Positions 14,720 to 15,152 of a stretch of 15,152 nucleotides of DNA are shown here, in pieces. The DNA comes from Sulfurivirga caldicuralii (GTDB lineage: Bacteria; Pseudomonadota; Gammaproteobacteria; Thiomicrospirales; Thiomicrospiraceae). The notes under the pieces were generated by a model, which searched no databases, was not told the origin of the DNA, and saw only the letters and a program-made list of their open reading frames with translations. The stretch is from NCBI GenBank assembly GCA_015661715.1, contig DQVN01000020.1, positions 1-15,152 of the forward strand, written 5' to 3'. The position numbers were made by a program, and so were the translations under genes. Numbering within the stretch: the stretch's first letter is position 1; every line of letters starts with the position of its first letter.

Positions 14720-14746
14720 TGTATGAATTGATACACTCAATAACGA

Positions 14747-15152
14747 TCAGTGGGGACGGATAAACTCACCAATGCCATAAACAAAGGTGGCTCGGCGGTT
14801 TTTGGCCCACGCCTCTTCATTGTGTCGTGGGTCCAGCGGATAGGACTCCCCATAGCTCACTGTCTGAATACGATCCGGAGCAACGCCAGCCGCTACCAGC
14901 GCATTATATGCTGCATTGGCACGGCGCTCACCCAGGGCCAGGTTATATTCTACTGTGCCCCGTTCGTCACAATACCCCGCGATGGTGACCTTTACCTCAG
15001 GGTTATCCTGCATAAACCGGGCGTGCTGTTTAATAACATCGAAATATTCAGGCTTGATATTGGAGCGGTCAAAGTCGAAATGGACACGCTTATTGCGTAG
15101 CTCAGCAATCTTCTGCTGCAGCGCTTCCATTTTCACTGCCTCATCATCCACA
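14747..15152 (-). CDS. pal: Peptidoglycan-associated lipoprotein Pal, 5' part beyond window
   Basis: The C-terminal 134 residues of an OmpA-like lipoprotein, open at the right edge, so the signal peptide and lipid cysteine cannot be seen. Pal anchors the outer membrane to peptidoglycan and works with TolB in the Tol-Pal system during division. Diagnostic blocks: VHFDFDRSNIKPEY, then VTIAGYCDERGTVEYNLALG, with the Asp and Arg of the diaminopimelate-binding pocket, ERRANAAYNAL, YGESYP and NRRATFVY. GYCDERGTxEYN is typical of Pal against other OmpA-like proteins. A heptad-like stretch (EALQQKIAELRN) precedes the domain. In many proteobacteria tolB lies upstream and cpoB (ybgF) downstream. Here cpoB does not follow; pal ends in a terminator and pepN comes next. 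Its apparent GTG start at the edge is internal. Confidence 0.93.
   Translation of the reverse strand, partial: VDDEAVKMEALQQKIAELRNKRVHFDFDRSNIKPEYFDVIKQHARFMQDNPEVKVTIAGYCDERGTVEYNLALGERRANAAYNALVAAGVAPDRIQTVSYGESYPLDPRHNEEAWAKNRRATFVYGIGEFIRPH

Overview
The window looks like the chromosome of a Gram-negative proteobacterium. It carries an outer-membrane-style Pal lipoprotein, a Tat-exported CopA multicopper oxidase, SlyD, HemJ, RimO and gammaproteobacterial-type PepN. Base composition looks moderate (a little above half G+C by eye, not counted) and fairly even, with no transposase, phage gene, tRNA, rRNA or CRISPR. I cannot name the genus. A gammaproteobacterium or a related lineage such as Acidithiobacillia, Zetaproteobacteria or Magnetococcia would all fit.

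Left part (1-3067, all minus strand): copA runs off the left edge. It is preceded by a small Cys/His-rich exported protein in the position of CopL, with a plausible sigma70-type promoter and a perfect dyad upstream. Next come a small CHCC zinc-finger protein and ilvE, arranged as ilvE then zinc finger. The copper part is a periplasmic copper-oxidation and copper-binding unit.

Middle part (3068-8755): divergent from ilvE is argD-argF (plus strand, 4-nt overlap), covering two steps of arginine synthesis. A perfect intrinsic terminator hairpin sits unexpectedly between a candidate argD promoter and the argD start codon. After a bidirectional terminator comes slyD (minus). It is divergent from a tightly packed plus-strand set: hemJ, a sialidase-like Asp-box propeller protein, and rimO. 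These are joined by a TGA-ATG junction and an 8-nt overlap.

Right part (8787-15152, all minus strand): pal (entering from the right edge) ends in a terminator. Then follows a compact five-gene set: pepN, an LpoA/LppC-like periplasmic protein, an unrecognised inner-membrane protein with an acidic N-terminus and coiled coils, an LPP20/FlgP-like lipoprotein with a four-cysteine tail, and a small exported coiled-coil protein. The last four are all envelope proteins. Their predicted locations span inner membrane, periplasm and outer membrane, so they are the best candidate here for an undescribed envelope assembly. That is inference from order and topology only; most of the window is ordinary housekeeping DNA.
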